Shown one piece after another: positions 47,701 through 61,691 of a DNA stretch of 64,000 nt. Each line of letters starts with the position of its first letter. Within the stretch, counting starts at the first letter, position 1. The position numbers were made by a program, and so were the translations under genes. The notes under the pieces are model-generated. The model had not been told where the DNA came from. It did not search any database and saw only the letters and a list, made by a program, of their open reading frames with translations. Source of the DNA: Myripristis murdjan (Eukaryota > Chordata > Actinopteri > Holocentriformes > Holocentridae); the NCBI RefSeq assembly GCF_902150065.1, contig NC_044001.1, forward strand, positions 16,435,439 to 16,499,438, read 5' to 3'.

Positions 47701-50700
47701 TTATCAGGGTTAATTAGTGGAATTTCTTGCTTTATCAATGGGGCTGGGACCATCAGTTGTGTTGTGCAGAAGTCAGGTTACTACACAGCCGACAACCCTA
47801 TTGGACAACTGTTAAAATTCATATTATGGCAAGAACGAATCAGCTAACTAAAGAAAAACGAGTGGCCATCATTACTTTAAGAAATGAAGGTCAGTCAGTC
47901 CGGAAAATTGCAAAAACTTTAAATGTGTCCCCAAGTGGAGTCGCAAAAACCATCAAGCGCTACAACGAAACTGGCACACATGAGGACCGACCCAGGAAAG
48001 GAAGACCAAGAGTCACCTCTGCTTCTGAGGACAAGTTCATCCAAGTCACCAGCCTCAGAAATCGCAAGTTAACAGCAGCTCAGATCAGAGACCAGATGAA
48101 TGCCACACAGAGTTCTAGCAGCAGACCCATCTCTAGAACAACTGTTAAGAGGAGACTGCGCCAATCAGGCCTTCATGGTCAAATAGCTGCTAGGAAACCA
48201 CTGCTAAGGAGAGGCAACAAGCAGAAGAGATTTGTTTGGGCCAAGAAACACAAGGAATGGACATTAGACCAGTGGAAATCTGTGCTTTGGTCTGATGAGT
48301 CCAAATTTGAGATCTTTGGTTCCAACCGCCGTGTCTTTGTGAGACGCAGAAAAGGTGAACGGATGGATTCCACATGCCTGGTTCCCACTGTGAAGCATGG
48401 AGGAGGAGGTGTGATGGTGTGGGTGTGTTTTGCTGGTGACGCTGTTGGGGATTTATTCAAAATTGAAGGCACACTGAACCAGCATGGCTACCACAGCATC
48501 CTGCAGCGACATGCCATCCCATCCGGTTTGCGTTTAGTTGGACGATCATTTATTTTTCAACAGGACAATGACCCCAAACACACCTCCAGGCTGTGTAAGG
48601 GCTATTTGACCAAGAAGGAGAGTGATGGAGTGCTGCGGCAGATGACCTGGCTTCCACAGTCACCGGACCTGAACCCAATCGAGATGGTTTGGGGTGAGCT
48701 GGACCGCAGAGTGAAGGCAAAGGGGCCAACAAGTGCTAAACACCTCTGGGAACTCCTTCAAGACTGTTGGAAAACCATTTCAGGTGACTACCTCTTGAAG
48801 CTCATCGAGAGAATGCCAAGAGTGTGCAAAGCAGTAATCAGAGCAAAGGGTGGCTATTTTGAAGAAACTAGAATATAAAACATGTTTTCAGTTATTTCAC
48901 CTTTTTTTGTTAAGTACATAACTCCACATGTGTTCATTCATAGTTTTGATTCCTTCAGTGAGAATCTACAATGTAAATAGTCATGAAAATTAAGAAAACG
49001 CATTGAATGAGAAGGTGTGTCCAAACTTTTGGCCTGTACTGTAACTATCCAATAACCATACATAGCTGATGCATGGCGCAGCAACTGTACGTACACGGCT
49101 CATCTTATCAAAATAAAACCTGCCACTGAGGGCTTTGTCCTTACGTCTGGGGCAAAGGCCCCCAAGGGCCATGGGTTTGGAAGGGGCCACATAGGCCAGG
49201 CCGAGTGTCCCCTCATCAAAATCCTGGTAGGTGAACAGGTGGGCGAGGCACACGGTGGAGGCGTTGTCAGCGATGTCTGAGCTGAATTGCTGGGGGACAC
49301 ATGGAGATCTGTTATTGCTTCAAAACCTTTATACTGTGTTCACATTAATCTTACAGATGTCAAGCTCAGAAATGTTAAAGGCACAAAGACATTTAACATT
49401 TAGACACGATTTGTCCATTTATCCATTCCATACATGTAGGATCTCTGCTCTTCTAAAGCAAACTTCTCAAACTTCTCCTTGCTTGTCTTCCAAACTAACG
49501 CAGTGAGGAAAAACCACAGAGCTTGAAATATACTCCAATTATTCAAACATTTTAGACAGGGTGTCTACAGGTATCAACTGAATTTTTAAGACCTTTTCCA
49601 AACAAATCTTAACCAGATTTAAGACTCATTCCTTTTTGTTTTTCAAATAAGCATTGCATATAAATACTGTAGGTTTGGTCTTGTGCTGAGGTCAGTTTGA
49701 GGTTGAATACAGTCGCTTATTGACTACATGTCTTTATCTTAGACAGCAGCTGCTACTGGAATAAACTGAACCAGGACTTTCTGTTTTTACACAGAACTTG
49801 GGACAGGCAAGTCCAAAGATCTTTGTGGATTTCTCTCTACAGATGCTAAAGTGAATAATCTGGTTTCTGTGTGCATGTAAACGTAGTGTCTGGGAGTAGA
49901 TATATAATGGGTTAAATGCAGCACGTGAGGATAAAGAAAGTATTAGGGTTAGAGTTTTGTAACAGCAAAAATGTCAACTTTCATGCAAAAGAGCTTGGCT
50001 GATTTTGAAAGCAAGAGGAAATTAAATGCAATTTGATAAAATATTTATCTGGTAATTAAAACCTCAAAAACTCAAATTTGAGACTATTTAATAACTTTTA
50101 AGGCCTAATGTTGACAAAATTGGATTTAAGATATTTCACGACTTTGTTAAGGACCTGCAGAGACCCTGTTCAGAGATTTACACAATTCACACATTTCAAA
50201 TTTTCAAGTTTTGGTCCAGGATTCAATATATTTCTTTGTTCTGTACATTTCATTCTTAAAAAAAAAGACATCCATTGGCAAGATTTAGATGAAGAAAAGG
50301 CCCACTGTATTTAACAATCCTCCCTGTCCCTCACCCTAACAGATTGTTCGTCATGTCATGGCGACCCCCAACACTGTGCACATCTCAGTCTCTATCTCTC
50401 ACCTCCAGGAGTTTCTTGACATCCCAGACCTCCTTGCCTCTCACCGGGCTGTTCTTCATGTTGTAGTGGACCCAGCCGGCACCTGAATGGCCGGGGGGAG
50501 GCTTGGTGGGCTCCTTGTTGATGATGATCTGAGAACATTCAATCAAACACCCGGTTCATGAACGTTCAGTTCATCATATGCAATCATACATCACAATATT
50601 AGTGTAAACAATCCAGTAAACTAAACAGTACTGGCTCATTGTCTGCTGCAGTTTTAAATGGCCACAATGTTAAGATGCCAAAAACTGCACTAAAAGAACT

Positions 50701-51315
50701 GTCCAATAAATCCTAATAATAATAGTTATAATTAGAGCCTTGTCTGTATCACAGATGTTGACTCTCACTAAAATAGAGCACAATGCAAAAATGTTTTTCC
50801 TAACGTCAGGCATGTAACATTAGCTTAAATACACATAACATGAGTATCAAGTTCATTGGGGTATTCAGGACCATGTGACCATGTATTATTTTTCACTGCA
50901 CTCAGTCGGTGTCTTGTTTTGGGGCACGTGTGTTTCTACCTATAACGCTCCCCTGATGGTTACAACACATTACATGCTCTTTTTGACATTTACAATGCGG
51001 AAGATTGGAAAATGAATGCATATCTTTTCAGTGAGAGAGCCTGGGATTCACGGTATGAAAAAAACAGTGTCTCCATTCATTCCCAAAGCCTGTGGAACAA
51101 ATTAAATTACCCCACGACACACACACACACAAAAGCTTTCAGTGCCTCCCCAAAACGCTCTTCTCAGTTTCAATGAGGGACGGCATTATGCTCAGCTTCC
51201 CTTCTGGGAATGACACTATCAACAATGAAGCGATCATGCTGCCTGGAGAAGTGATGGGTGATGCTGAAAGACCACAACACAGTCTGGAAGTCAGTTGCAC
51301 GATCACAGTACAAGG

Positions 51316-51364
<49 letters not shown>

Positions 51365-51370
51365 ACACAC

Positions 51371-51456
<86 letters not shown>

Positions 51457-54400
51457 GATGGATCTGGACTCCGTAGCCTTTGAATTCATCGTCCCAGGTA
51501 GTGTTCCTGTAAATGTCATCCACTCGATCAATCAGCTCAATCTGGAGCGGGACAAGAAACAAAAGGAAAAAAAAACAAAACAATGAAACATCAAGTTGCC
51601 CTCTTGCGCTGTTGAAATTAAATGCTTTATGGATGAGAAAATGCCCTTAGTGTACAGGAAAACATGCATGGCTGCTGAACTGATATTTCTTATATTTTTT
51701 GGAAAACCTGTAAACTTTACACTGGATTTTTTTCATTCTTATGTTTGGTACATAACGGAGGACAAAACCATACCAGGTAGTTCAGTGTAACGCTCTCCTC
51801 TCCTCGACCCATGTGTTTGAAGAAGCGGTAGTCTGCAACCAGCAGCAGGGGGCAGGTGTTCTTTTTGTGATTGTGGGCCTGTCTCTTCTGTCTGTGGTGG
51901 GGCTCTGCGGGGGAGCGCATCACAGAAGACGGGAGAAGACACATTGGCAGGTAAGACGGATAGAGAGATGAGGTAGGAGAGGGAGAATGTGGTCAGAGAT
52001 GAGACATGGATGAATTTACAAGTTGGCATGCACAGAGAGCCAGAGATAAAGGCTATCAGATCCAAGGTTAAGCTTCCATAAAGATGAATACACACAGATA
52101 TTAAGAAATAAAACAATGAGACAGTGCTCCGGTATTCTGGACCTGTTCATTGTCCAATTGTCCTTGTTTACACATTTAGTAAATGTTTTCTCAAACCACA
52201 GTGAACATTCATCATTTACTACCTGAACATTATTATAACAGCAAAGGCGGATGAGGTCTACATGCTGAAAGCTAGAGGAGTCAGGCTGTGCAGACCAAAC
52301 TACTGCAGGTGACTTCTGCCCTTTTACTTTTTTGTGCAGTATGTTGATGCTCCAAGCAGTGAGCAAAAGCCCCTGCCACACACACACACACACACACACA
52401 CATCCTATGGTTTCTTTTACCCCACTATCTGTTAGGCTACCATCTATCTTACAGTCTTAAATGGCCATACCACTGGTTCTGCATGTTTAGTGCAATATCT
52501 ATAAAAATGTATATTCTTGTATACAGTACAGGCCAAAAGTTTGGACACACCTTCTCATTCAATGTGTTTTCTTTATTTTCATGACTATTTACATTGTAGA
52601 TTCTAACTGAAGGAATCAAAACTATGAATGAACACATGTGGAGTTATGTACTAAACAAAAAAAGGTGAAATAACTGAAAACATGTTTTATATTCTAGTTT
52701 CTTCAAAATAGCCACCAAAATAGCCAATAGGGCTGTCGCCTGTGTAGTAACCTGACTTCTGCACAACACAACTGATGGTCCCAACCCCATTGATAAAGCA
52801 AGAAATTCCACTAATTAACCCTGATAAGGCACACCTGTGAAGTGAAAACCATTTCAGGTGACTACCTCTTGAAGCTCATCGAGAGAATGCCAAGAGTGTG
52901 CAAAGCAGTAAACAGAGCAAAGGGTGGCTATTTTGATGAAACTAGAATATAAAGCATGTTTTCAGTTATTTCACCTTTTTTTGTTAAGTACATAACTTCA
53001 CATGTGTTCATTCATAGTTTTGATGCCTTCAGTGAGAATCTACAATGTAAATAGTAAAGTAAAAATAAAGAAAACGCATTGAATGAGAAGGTGTGTCCAA
53101 ACTTTTGGCCTGTACTGTATATACACTAAGTTGTAAACACTTCACTTCAACCTTCCTTCACACCAGGTTTCCATCACTGTAATAAAGTTGCATGAAATAT
53201 CAGTTCTATGGTTTATGAATGGCGACGACTTTGTTAGCCGCAGAAAGAGAACATCATAAAGGTGGGTGTTCAAACTGGAAATTCAAATTTGAGAATCGAG
53301 GGACTTTGTATATTTGTTGTGAAATCTTTAATGCCCCTGTATGATTTGCAAAATGGTTTGCTGCAGTGTAAAATCTGGTTAAATTGTAGTAAATGGCCCA
53401 AACAGTCAAATTCGCTGGTATGGTCCTTTAAAAATTATAAGTGGCTTCCAAAAAAAAAAAAAAAAAAAAAAAAAATCACACATCCAATGAGCCACTGTTT
53501 GAGCAGGGTTGTCGAAACGCATTACAAACAATAAGCAACTGCGAATTTGAACAAAATGGTAATTAATTAACAAAAGATCTTAATGAAAATATTCGTCAGA
53601 TTACTTTCAATATAACAAAATAATAATAATAATGAATAATTCAGTGGTATACTTTCTAGGTTATAATTTGCGGTCGAGGCATATGAACAACTATAAATTA
53701 CACAGAAATCATTCAATAACATTCAACTACACCATAATTACCATAGCTTGTTTATATACACCTTTATATCTTACCTTCATGCATTCAACTCATCTCTAAT
53801 CACAGCTCACAAATCATTATGGCTCCAACATCTAGTCTTTGTCAAATATTTATGTTTTCTCCAGTCACAGTGAAATTTCAAATGAGAGCAGGTACATTTT
53901 GACAGATGAGGTGATGAGGAGATAATACTGAATGCATTCCAAACTTCTGTGATGAAGAATAAGAGAAAAAGAAAAGAGGGAGAGGAGACCGTTTTACATT
54001 ATTTTAACACAGCCATGGATCTACACTACTTAGAGGAGCGTGGGTGTGCGCTGCTCTGACTTTCACAGCAGGCAGTGGGAGACCGGTTACGACTCACCGT
54101 CATCTCGCTGGGCAGCAGAGCCTCCATGAATTTTAATGCCTCCTCCATAAGAGGCTTCACCTCCATTCACAGCCCAAACAAGTGCTTTCAACCAGGAACC
54201 TGTGACGGGGGGGTTTTAACTATCTCCCCGGACTCATCATCATTCTCGTATGCTTTACGTTTCCCGTGGAACACAAAGGAATCAAAAGGCCTTTGGTTTT
54301 TATATAACACCTTCTTGTCAGTGGTGTGTATGTGCACCACCGAGTCTATGCTTTACAGATGAAAGGCTTTTATTAAAAGTGACTGTTGCAGAATCATCCA

Positions 54401-56226
54401 CCCACCACCTTTGTCTCACTACTACTGACTCCTCCCTCCTTCACCACCTTCAGTATTCAGTATCCTCCTCATCTTTTCAGCTCTCTTCTCCACCGTCCAC
54501 AAACAAGGCAGTGGATAAGAGCCTAAACTGTACTGTATTTGTGATATACAGCACCCTCCTCCTACTCAGTTCCACAACACACATGAACACACACACAAAT
54601 AGACGGCCATGCTGACCTTTTTCCTCTTCCTGTCCCTCCCAATCCATCCTGGCGGTCTCTGGCAGCAGCTGCTCAGCCCCTGCGTTGACGTAGCCACACA
54701 CCTTTGGAGAAGCAATGCGGCTGAGATTCTTGATGTCCTCAGAGCGATAAACCAGCACCCGGCCATCAGGTGGACTATCTATTAACCTCCACAAAGGCTA
54801 GATGGATAGAGAATAAAAGAGTCAAGAAAGGCAAAGTGGAAACAGATGGTGAGTCAGAGAAAATAAAATAGATGTAATAAATTGGGCATTCGGCTCCAAA
54901 TTTTAATGTCTATCCCTCCCTCTCCTCCTCCAGTGCACTATTCATTAATTATGGCATGGTAGGAAAGGCCATGGGAAAACAACATTTGGATTAACAACAA
55001 AGCAATGTGTGAGTTCGTAGAGCGCACTCTGATTGATGATAGAGACTTCAACCAAATCGATCATACAAATATAAAAATCAAAGGCAGGCCCAACAGTTTT
55101 TTGAGCCAAATGTTGAACAACAACCACTTCAGGGGAAGAAGACAAAACGTCAGGCAAGACGAACAAGGAAGAACATAATTGACAGCTGTGTGAAACGCCC
55201 CTGAAACTGTGTCTGCGTAGTGTTGGGCAGACAAATAAAACAAGAGCAGAAAAAAATTGCTGATGAAGGACTTTCACTTTCAGTTCACTGTTACTTCATA
55301 GTTCACTATTTGGTGGCAAGGAGTCGCAGGCGTGATAAGGCCTATCACGCCCTGGGCCCTAGGCCGTATAGCTCAGGCAATGTACTGAGCCTGTTGTTAT
55401 TTTATGTTACTGTATTTTAATATCGCGATCATTCTCAATTTCTATTTCCCTTTTTTATTGACTGTTTTTATTGTTTTAAATTGTGTCTTGTTGCTTTTAA
55501 TGTCTCTGTAAAGCACTTTGAATTGCCTTGTGTTGAATTGTGCTATACAAATAAACTTGCCTTGCCTTCATCTTTTAAACAATCATTTGATTTATTACTG
55601 TACTTGTTTCCACACTATTAATTGCGGCTACTAGGTCATTCCTACACATGACCACATTTTTTGAACAATTACTGCTGATTAAGAAAAAACAGGGCTTAGA
55701 GATAAACATGTTAAAATGGATTATGCAGACCTCACAGCTCTAGATATCAGGCCACAGGGCAGGAATCGACAATGTGGCTCAGAGCTGCTGCTGGTGTGGT
55801 TCTTCCTTACCTCTACGTTGTACTCTGCTTCATCCGTCAAGATGTGGGCAGAGAACTCATCTCCGTCTATGTGTGCCTGCACACGGGAATTCTCCTCTCC
55901 TGCAAAAAGAAAAAAAGACACACAATATTTGTATTAAATGTTTTACATCCACAGAGTAAATAAAGATTTGCCCTGTTGCATTCACTTACCAACAACATGT
56001 CCGGTAAAGTAGTTCTGCAGCTGAACATCGTAGTTCTCCTCCCTCCCTTGTTTATCAACGAACACAGCCTTGAAGTTCTCAGTAAACAGGTCGGTGTTAG
56101 TGGTCAAGTAAAGCTTGAAATGTCTGACACCAGAATGAGAAAGAAAGAAAGAAAGAAAGAAAACATGCCGTCAAAATGAAGTCAAATATGCCAACATGGT
56201 GTCATCCATCTTGAATTATTCTGGGG

Positions 56227-56274
<48 letters not shown>

Positions 56275-56980
56275 CACAGCATCTACAAAGCACATAAAGC
56301 AGCCTGGATAATTTCCCTGAGACTGATCACAGGTGTGTCATTGCTGCTAGGATGTGTGTGACCCTGACCGCAGGCCGGCCACAGTGCTGGGTGCTGCAGA
56401 GTGGGAGCCGGGGCTGCTGCTGTACCTGTGCAGGGCTGTGAAGCTGACCAGGCGCTCCAGGTGCGACTGGGCGTGGACCTCCCTCTTCCTCACCGAGTGC
56501 AGCTGCAGGCCCGACCACGGCACCACCTCAAAGTCTGACAGGACGGAGCTCAGAGCGCCTGGGACACAAACGAAGAGGGGGAAGACCTGACATGAGTGCC
56601 TCTGTGGTTTTGAACGCCACGATGACCTGCTTTACTCTGACAGCCCTGAGGCGCTAACAGCAGCTAACTCAACTGCTAGCTAATGAAATGCACGTTAACT
56701 TTTAGCGTTCAGGTATAATGTCATATCGCTTTCATAAAATATATACAGCATCACAGATAGTCCAGTATTTAAATTTAATACCTACTGAGCTGACATTAGT
56801 ATAACACGGTGGTGTCAGTATCGATGACAGCTAGCATTCAGGTTACGGTTAGCTGAAGTTAGCTTGCTACTCACCGAGCTCCGGGTCCTCTTTCTGTCTC
56901 TCCTCCCGAGTAGTTCTTGATTGAACGGCGCAATTTACAAAACAAGGGGCCAGGAAGGCTATAAACAGTATGTAACTCAT
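40998..56980 (-). CDS. adam17: ADAM17 (TACE) membrane metalloprotease, complete, 19 exons
   Basis: Cell-surface sheddase releasing TNF-alpha, EGFR ligands and other ectodomains. Exons in transcript order: 56980-56875 (ATG), 56558-56426, 56123-55990, 55899-55811, 54797-54617, 51904-51774, 51541-51455, 50528-50403, 49289-49145, 47033-46942, 46456-46304, 46044-45845, 45548-45445, 45167-45033, 44512-44382, 43762-43684, 43401-43313, 43168-43109 and 41417-40998. They sum to 864 aa (human 824); the count of 19 matches human. It has a signal peptide ([17 protein letters not shown]), a prodomain with Cys-switch PKVCGY (C188), a furin site RQKR (219-222), the zinc site [11 protein letters not shown] (416-426), a disintegrin-like and membrane-proximal Cys-rich region, a membrane segment at about 682-702 and a cytoplasmic tail ending DTKETEC. 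The tail is longer than human, Pro-rich with a poly-Ser run. Introns 5 and 9 carry Tc1-like elements. Confidence 0.97.
47417..49041 (+). mobile_element. Tc1-like DNA transposon, 1,625 bp, intact transposase frame, DD38E type
   Basis: It starts CAGTACAGGCCAAAAG and ends with the exact inverse, flanked on both sides by the TA target duplication (47415-47416 and 49042-49043), diagnostic of Tc1/mariner. The inverted repeats are long: 47417-47684 matches 48770-49041 with only a handful of differences over about 270 bp, reaching into the 3' end of the transposase frame. It lies in adam17 intron 9, antisense to that gene. Near-identical ends plus an open frame suggest a recent insertion. Element family proposed: the DD38E 'Intruder' relatives of Tc1 known from fishes. 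Confidence 0.93.
47826..48878 (+). CDS. Tc1-like transposase (350 aa, apparently intact)
   Basis: Cut-and-paste transposase. The frame is open from 47727, but the Met at 47826 ([12 protein letters not shown]) is the family-like start and gives 350 aa. It has two N-terminal helix-turn-helix DNA-binding parts: [23 protein letters not shown] and a second around [15 protein letters not shown] basic linker GRPR lies between them. The catalytic triad is D in [10 protein letters not shown] in FQQDNDPKH and E in SPDLNPIE. Counting the residues between the second D and the E gives 38, not the 34 of classical Tc1 or Sleeping Beauty. It ends GGYFEETRI. No stop or frameshift was seen. Confidence 0.9.
   Translation: MARTNQLTKEKRVAIITLRNEGQSVRKIAKTLNVSPSGVAKTIKRYNETGTHEDRPRKGRPRVTSASEDKFIQVTSLRNRKLTAAQIRDQMNATQSSSSRPISRTTVKRRLRQSGLHGQIAARKPLLRRGNKQKRFVWAKKHKEWTLDQWKSVLWSDESKFEIFGSNRRVFVRRRKGERMDSTCLVPTVKHGGGGVMVWVCFAGDAVGDLFKIEGTLNQHGYHSILQRHAIPSGLRLVGRSFIFQQDNDPKHTSRLCKGYLTKKESDGVLRQMTWLPQSPDLNPIEMVWGELDRRVKAKGPTSAKHLWELLQDCWKTISGDYLLKLIERMPRVCKAVIRAKGGYFEETRI
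51320..51454. repeat. adam17: (CA)n microsatellite forming an adam17 splice donor
   Basis: About 135 bp of CA with CCACACA interruptions near 51362-51380. On the adam17 strand it is (TG)n, and its first GT is the donor of exon 7. Confidence 0.95.
52524..53117 (-). mobile_element. Internally deleted, nonautonomous copy of the same Tc1-like element (594 bp)
   Basis: Both ends are the same CAGTACAGGCC repeats with TA on each side (52522-52523 and 53118-53119). Read on the minus strand it has the 5' inverted repeat and 5' untranslated segment of the full element up to about CCCTATTGG, then jumps to the 3' inverted repeat at GGCTATTTTG, losing the whole central transposase frame. It is therefore inserted in the opposite orientation to the full copy. 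It lies in adam17 intron 5. Confidence 0.9.
55330..55568 (+). mobile_element. LINE 3' end fragment (adam17 intron 4)
   Basis: The stretch ends CTGTAAAGCACTTTGAATTG ... GTGCTATACAAATAAACTTGCCTTGCCTT, a 3' terminus typical of fish non-LTR elements with a short repeat tail. No intact coding sequence accompanies it. Confidence 0.55.
56231..56271. repeat. Long A homopolymer
   Basis: 41 consecutive A on the + strand in adam17 intron 2; no retroposon body is recognisable upstream. Confidence 0.9.
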
Positions 56981-57100
56981 TGTAAAAATGTTCAAATGCC
57001 TACTTTAGCACTGTCATGATCACAGGTTTTGAGTGTCAGTGCGGCTAGCCGGACTACCCGGAAGTACACTGACGGGAAAACATCCGCTTTTGCCGCTGTC

Positions 57101-57134
<34 letters not shown>

Positions 57135-57725
57135 ATCTTTCCTAATAAGTGTGACACAGTTGCATGATTCAGTCGGTGATCATCATGACATTCATGCGCT
57201 GTCATCCTATCAGATTTTAATTCCTAAAAATAGCTGTTCTCGTTCTTCATTAGCTATTTGTTTCTTGCAGTCTGACTCCAAGTTGAGGATGAGGAGAGGG
57301 AAAGGTCTCACTCACTTCTGGCCACATCTGTAACCAGGTCGTCCGTGTTATTCTCAATCCCACCGGTGTTCCGGGCGCTATACACCCACAATCAGGGCAC
57401 TTGTCTGGGAACCGTGCCCAGAACTCCGGTGTGTTCCGGATGTCACCACATCTACCTTTTCCTCTTTCATGTTTTTAAAATTATATTTGACTAATCTGAT
57501 TTAATGTGTGTTAGCCCTTCTATGAGGAAAAGGACCCTCCTTCCACAGACTGTGAGGGTTATTTTTCTTTCAAAATGTATAACAAATAGTTCATGAAATA
57601 GTGTTTAGACCACCATGTTGAAGTTAATTTTCATTAATTAAACATGGTAACAGCAGCAGTCAGTGTTATGCAAAGCCAAACCATACCGCCAGAGAGACAA
57701 ACCTTGGACTTTGTTTATAAAAGGT
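56981..57725 (-). promoter_or_regulatory. adam17: adam17 promoter and upstream region
   Basis: A GC-richer block just upstream of the adam17 ATG contains an ETS-type ACTTCCGGG on the minus strand (CCCGGAAGT, about 57057-57065), followed upstream by a 28-base A tract (57104-57131). The remainder up to the ywhaq poly(A) signal is unremarkable. Promoter role is inferred from position. Confidence 0.45.
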
Positions 57726-58224
57726 TTTATTCATGTTATATAGCTGATACATAGGGAATCGAACAGTTCCACAGGGCTTTTTGGGACTACAGTTGATGAT
57801 TAGCGAAACAAGTGGTCCAAATCTCTAATGACAATCACCGGACAAACCAAACAGCCTCTTGAGGATGTGGACAAACCTGCACTGAAAAGTACTAAACTGG
57901 ACACTCGGACTTGTTACGGTTGTTGCTCCTGTTCCGGTGTACTATCTAGAAAGACATGCATGACAGAAATGTCTTCTTCCTGTTCAAAGGTCCCTGTATT
58001 TGGTCAGACAAGCCCCACCTTTTACCCCCCAAAACAGACATGCTTCAGTGAAGAGTGGCACCACAACCATGGCAGACAGTGAAGATTTAACCAATGGGCA
58101 CGACTTGACTGGTTCATGACAATTGTTGCCAACTGGCTTTCCCTGCAGTATGGATCTTGTGTTTCCGTTTTCAAGTTGGACTTCAGTAGCTGTAAGCGTA
58201 CCACAAAACTGTAGAGACAGATGT

Positions 58225-58262
<38 letters not shown>

Positions 58263-58707
58263 AGGGATTCTAGTTCTTCAATCTAGAAAACATTATCAAC
58301 TCTTAAAAAAAATCTGAACCTTGTCAGCTGATGGTACTTAGGTTTTCAGTTGTTCAGCGGTGGGCCTGATGTTTTTTGGCCTTCTAAATCAAACCTAAGG
58401 AATTTGATAGAAAGTAAAGCTATCAGTTTTTTTCTAGAGCAGAAACCGCACATATGAAAGGTCAATACAAACACAGACCGAGGGAATGGAGATTTCTCTT
58501 TTCTCCAGTATCTTTTTGTCCATATTTGAATCGTGAAAAGGCTAAAATGATTTCATTTCCGTACACAGCTCTTTTCAGTAATGGGTTTCACTGGTAGAAT
58601 GTTTATATGAGGAGCAATTAGGAATGAAAGATGTGTAAAAAGTTTTCATCTTTTTTTATTATTATTTTTTGAAAGAGATGTCCCCCACAATGAGGGGGGT
58701 TTTGTTT
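57726..58707 (-). other. ywhaq: 3' UTR of the 14-3-3 gene
   Basis: Noncoding sequence after the TAA; a minus-strand AATAAA (TTTATT on +) is at 57726-57731, giving about 1 kb. It contains a 30-base A tract (T on the transcript) at about 58229-58258. Confidence 0.5.
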
Positions 58708-60798
<2,091 letters not shown>

Positions 60799-61546
60799 CT
60801 GTGAGCAAAGAAATTCCGGTTTGTTTTGTTACAAAAATGTGATATGTCACTCTGAAACTCTATTCACATTTGAATCTGATAATTAAAAAATAAAACAAAA
60901 AAAATACTAGTTACTTGCTGTGCCGATTTGGGAAAAACTGACTGATGTGGTGACAAAATATGATTTGGGTGTCAAAGACTGAAAAACACAAGCCCAGCAT
61001 TTATCACCGCACTGAAGGTAGGTGGGCCTGACACATCACAAGTGCTCTCATCATCCTCTGTCCACCAGAGTGCACTACTCCCTCTACTCTTCAGAGCTGT
61101 ACACCTCAATGATTAATGAGAACAATTCTGCTCCATCAGTCGAGTGTGTCACGTGCATATGCTCACCCAGCAGTCATTTAAGGAAGATGCATTTTGAATT
61201 GTGTCAACTTCAGCTCAAGCCATTCTAAATAGTCCACAATCAGGCCAGGCCCCTTGTGCCATTCTGTCTTTTGCCCCAGATTCCACAGTGACTATCTGCA
61301 CTGTACCGTCATTACTGTATGGAGACTGTACACAGCCTGATGTCTTACTGCTGACGCTGTCACTTAAGAGGTGAAAGCATTTTACTGTGATTCCTGGTGA
61401 AATTCCCCCCCTAATGTTCCACCACCAAAGTCTAGGAAAGAAGACACAAGCAGAAAAAGCAGTCATGAGACCTGTTCTCCTATAAAGCCCTACAGTGCTG
61501 CTTGTGTTGCATCACACTAGGCAATATCTCATGTAACTGCACAACT

Positions 61547-61581
<35 letters not shown>

Positions 61582-61641
61582 CCGTGCATGTGCAGTCCAA
61601 CTAACTCTGGCGAATACGTTCACAATCTGCCTCTGCTAGAC

Positions 61642-61691
<50 letters not shown>

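Noticed and set aside
47727-47825. Upstream extension of the transposase frame (33 codons before the chosen Met)
   Set aside because: This part lies in the element's untranslated leader and has no family resemblance; the Met at 47826 starts the recognised DNA-binding domain.
51139-51583. Long open frames of repeated Cys-Val or Thr-His across the CA repeat
   Set aside because: They are translations of a (CA)n microsatellite; only the flanking 87 bp is a real adam17 exon. The same applies to similar frames at 3.0, 9.0, 11.5, 20.0, 37.8 and 63.5 kb.
53440-53480. A-tract near 53450 as the tail of a processed pseudogene
   Set aside because: No gene-like sequence was recognised in the several hundred bases upstream and no flanking duplication was evident.
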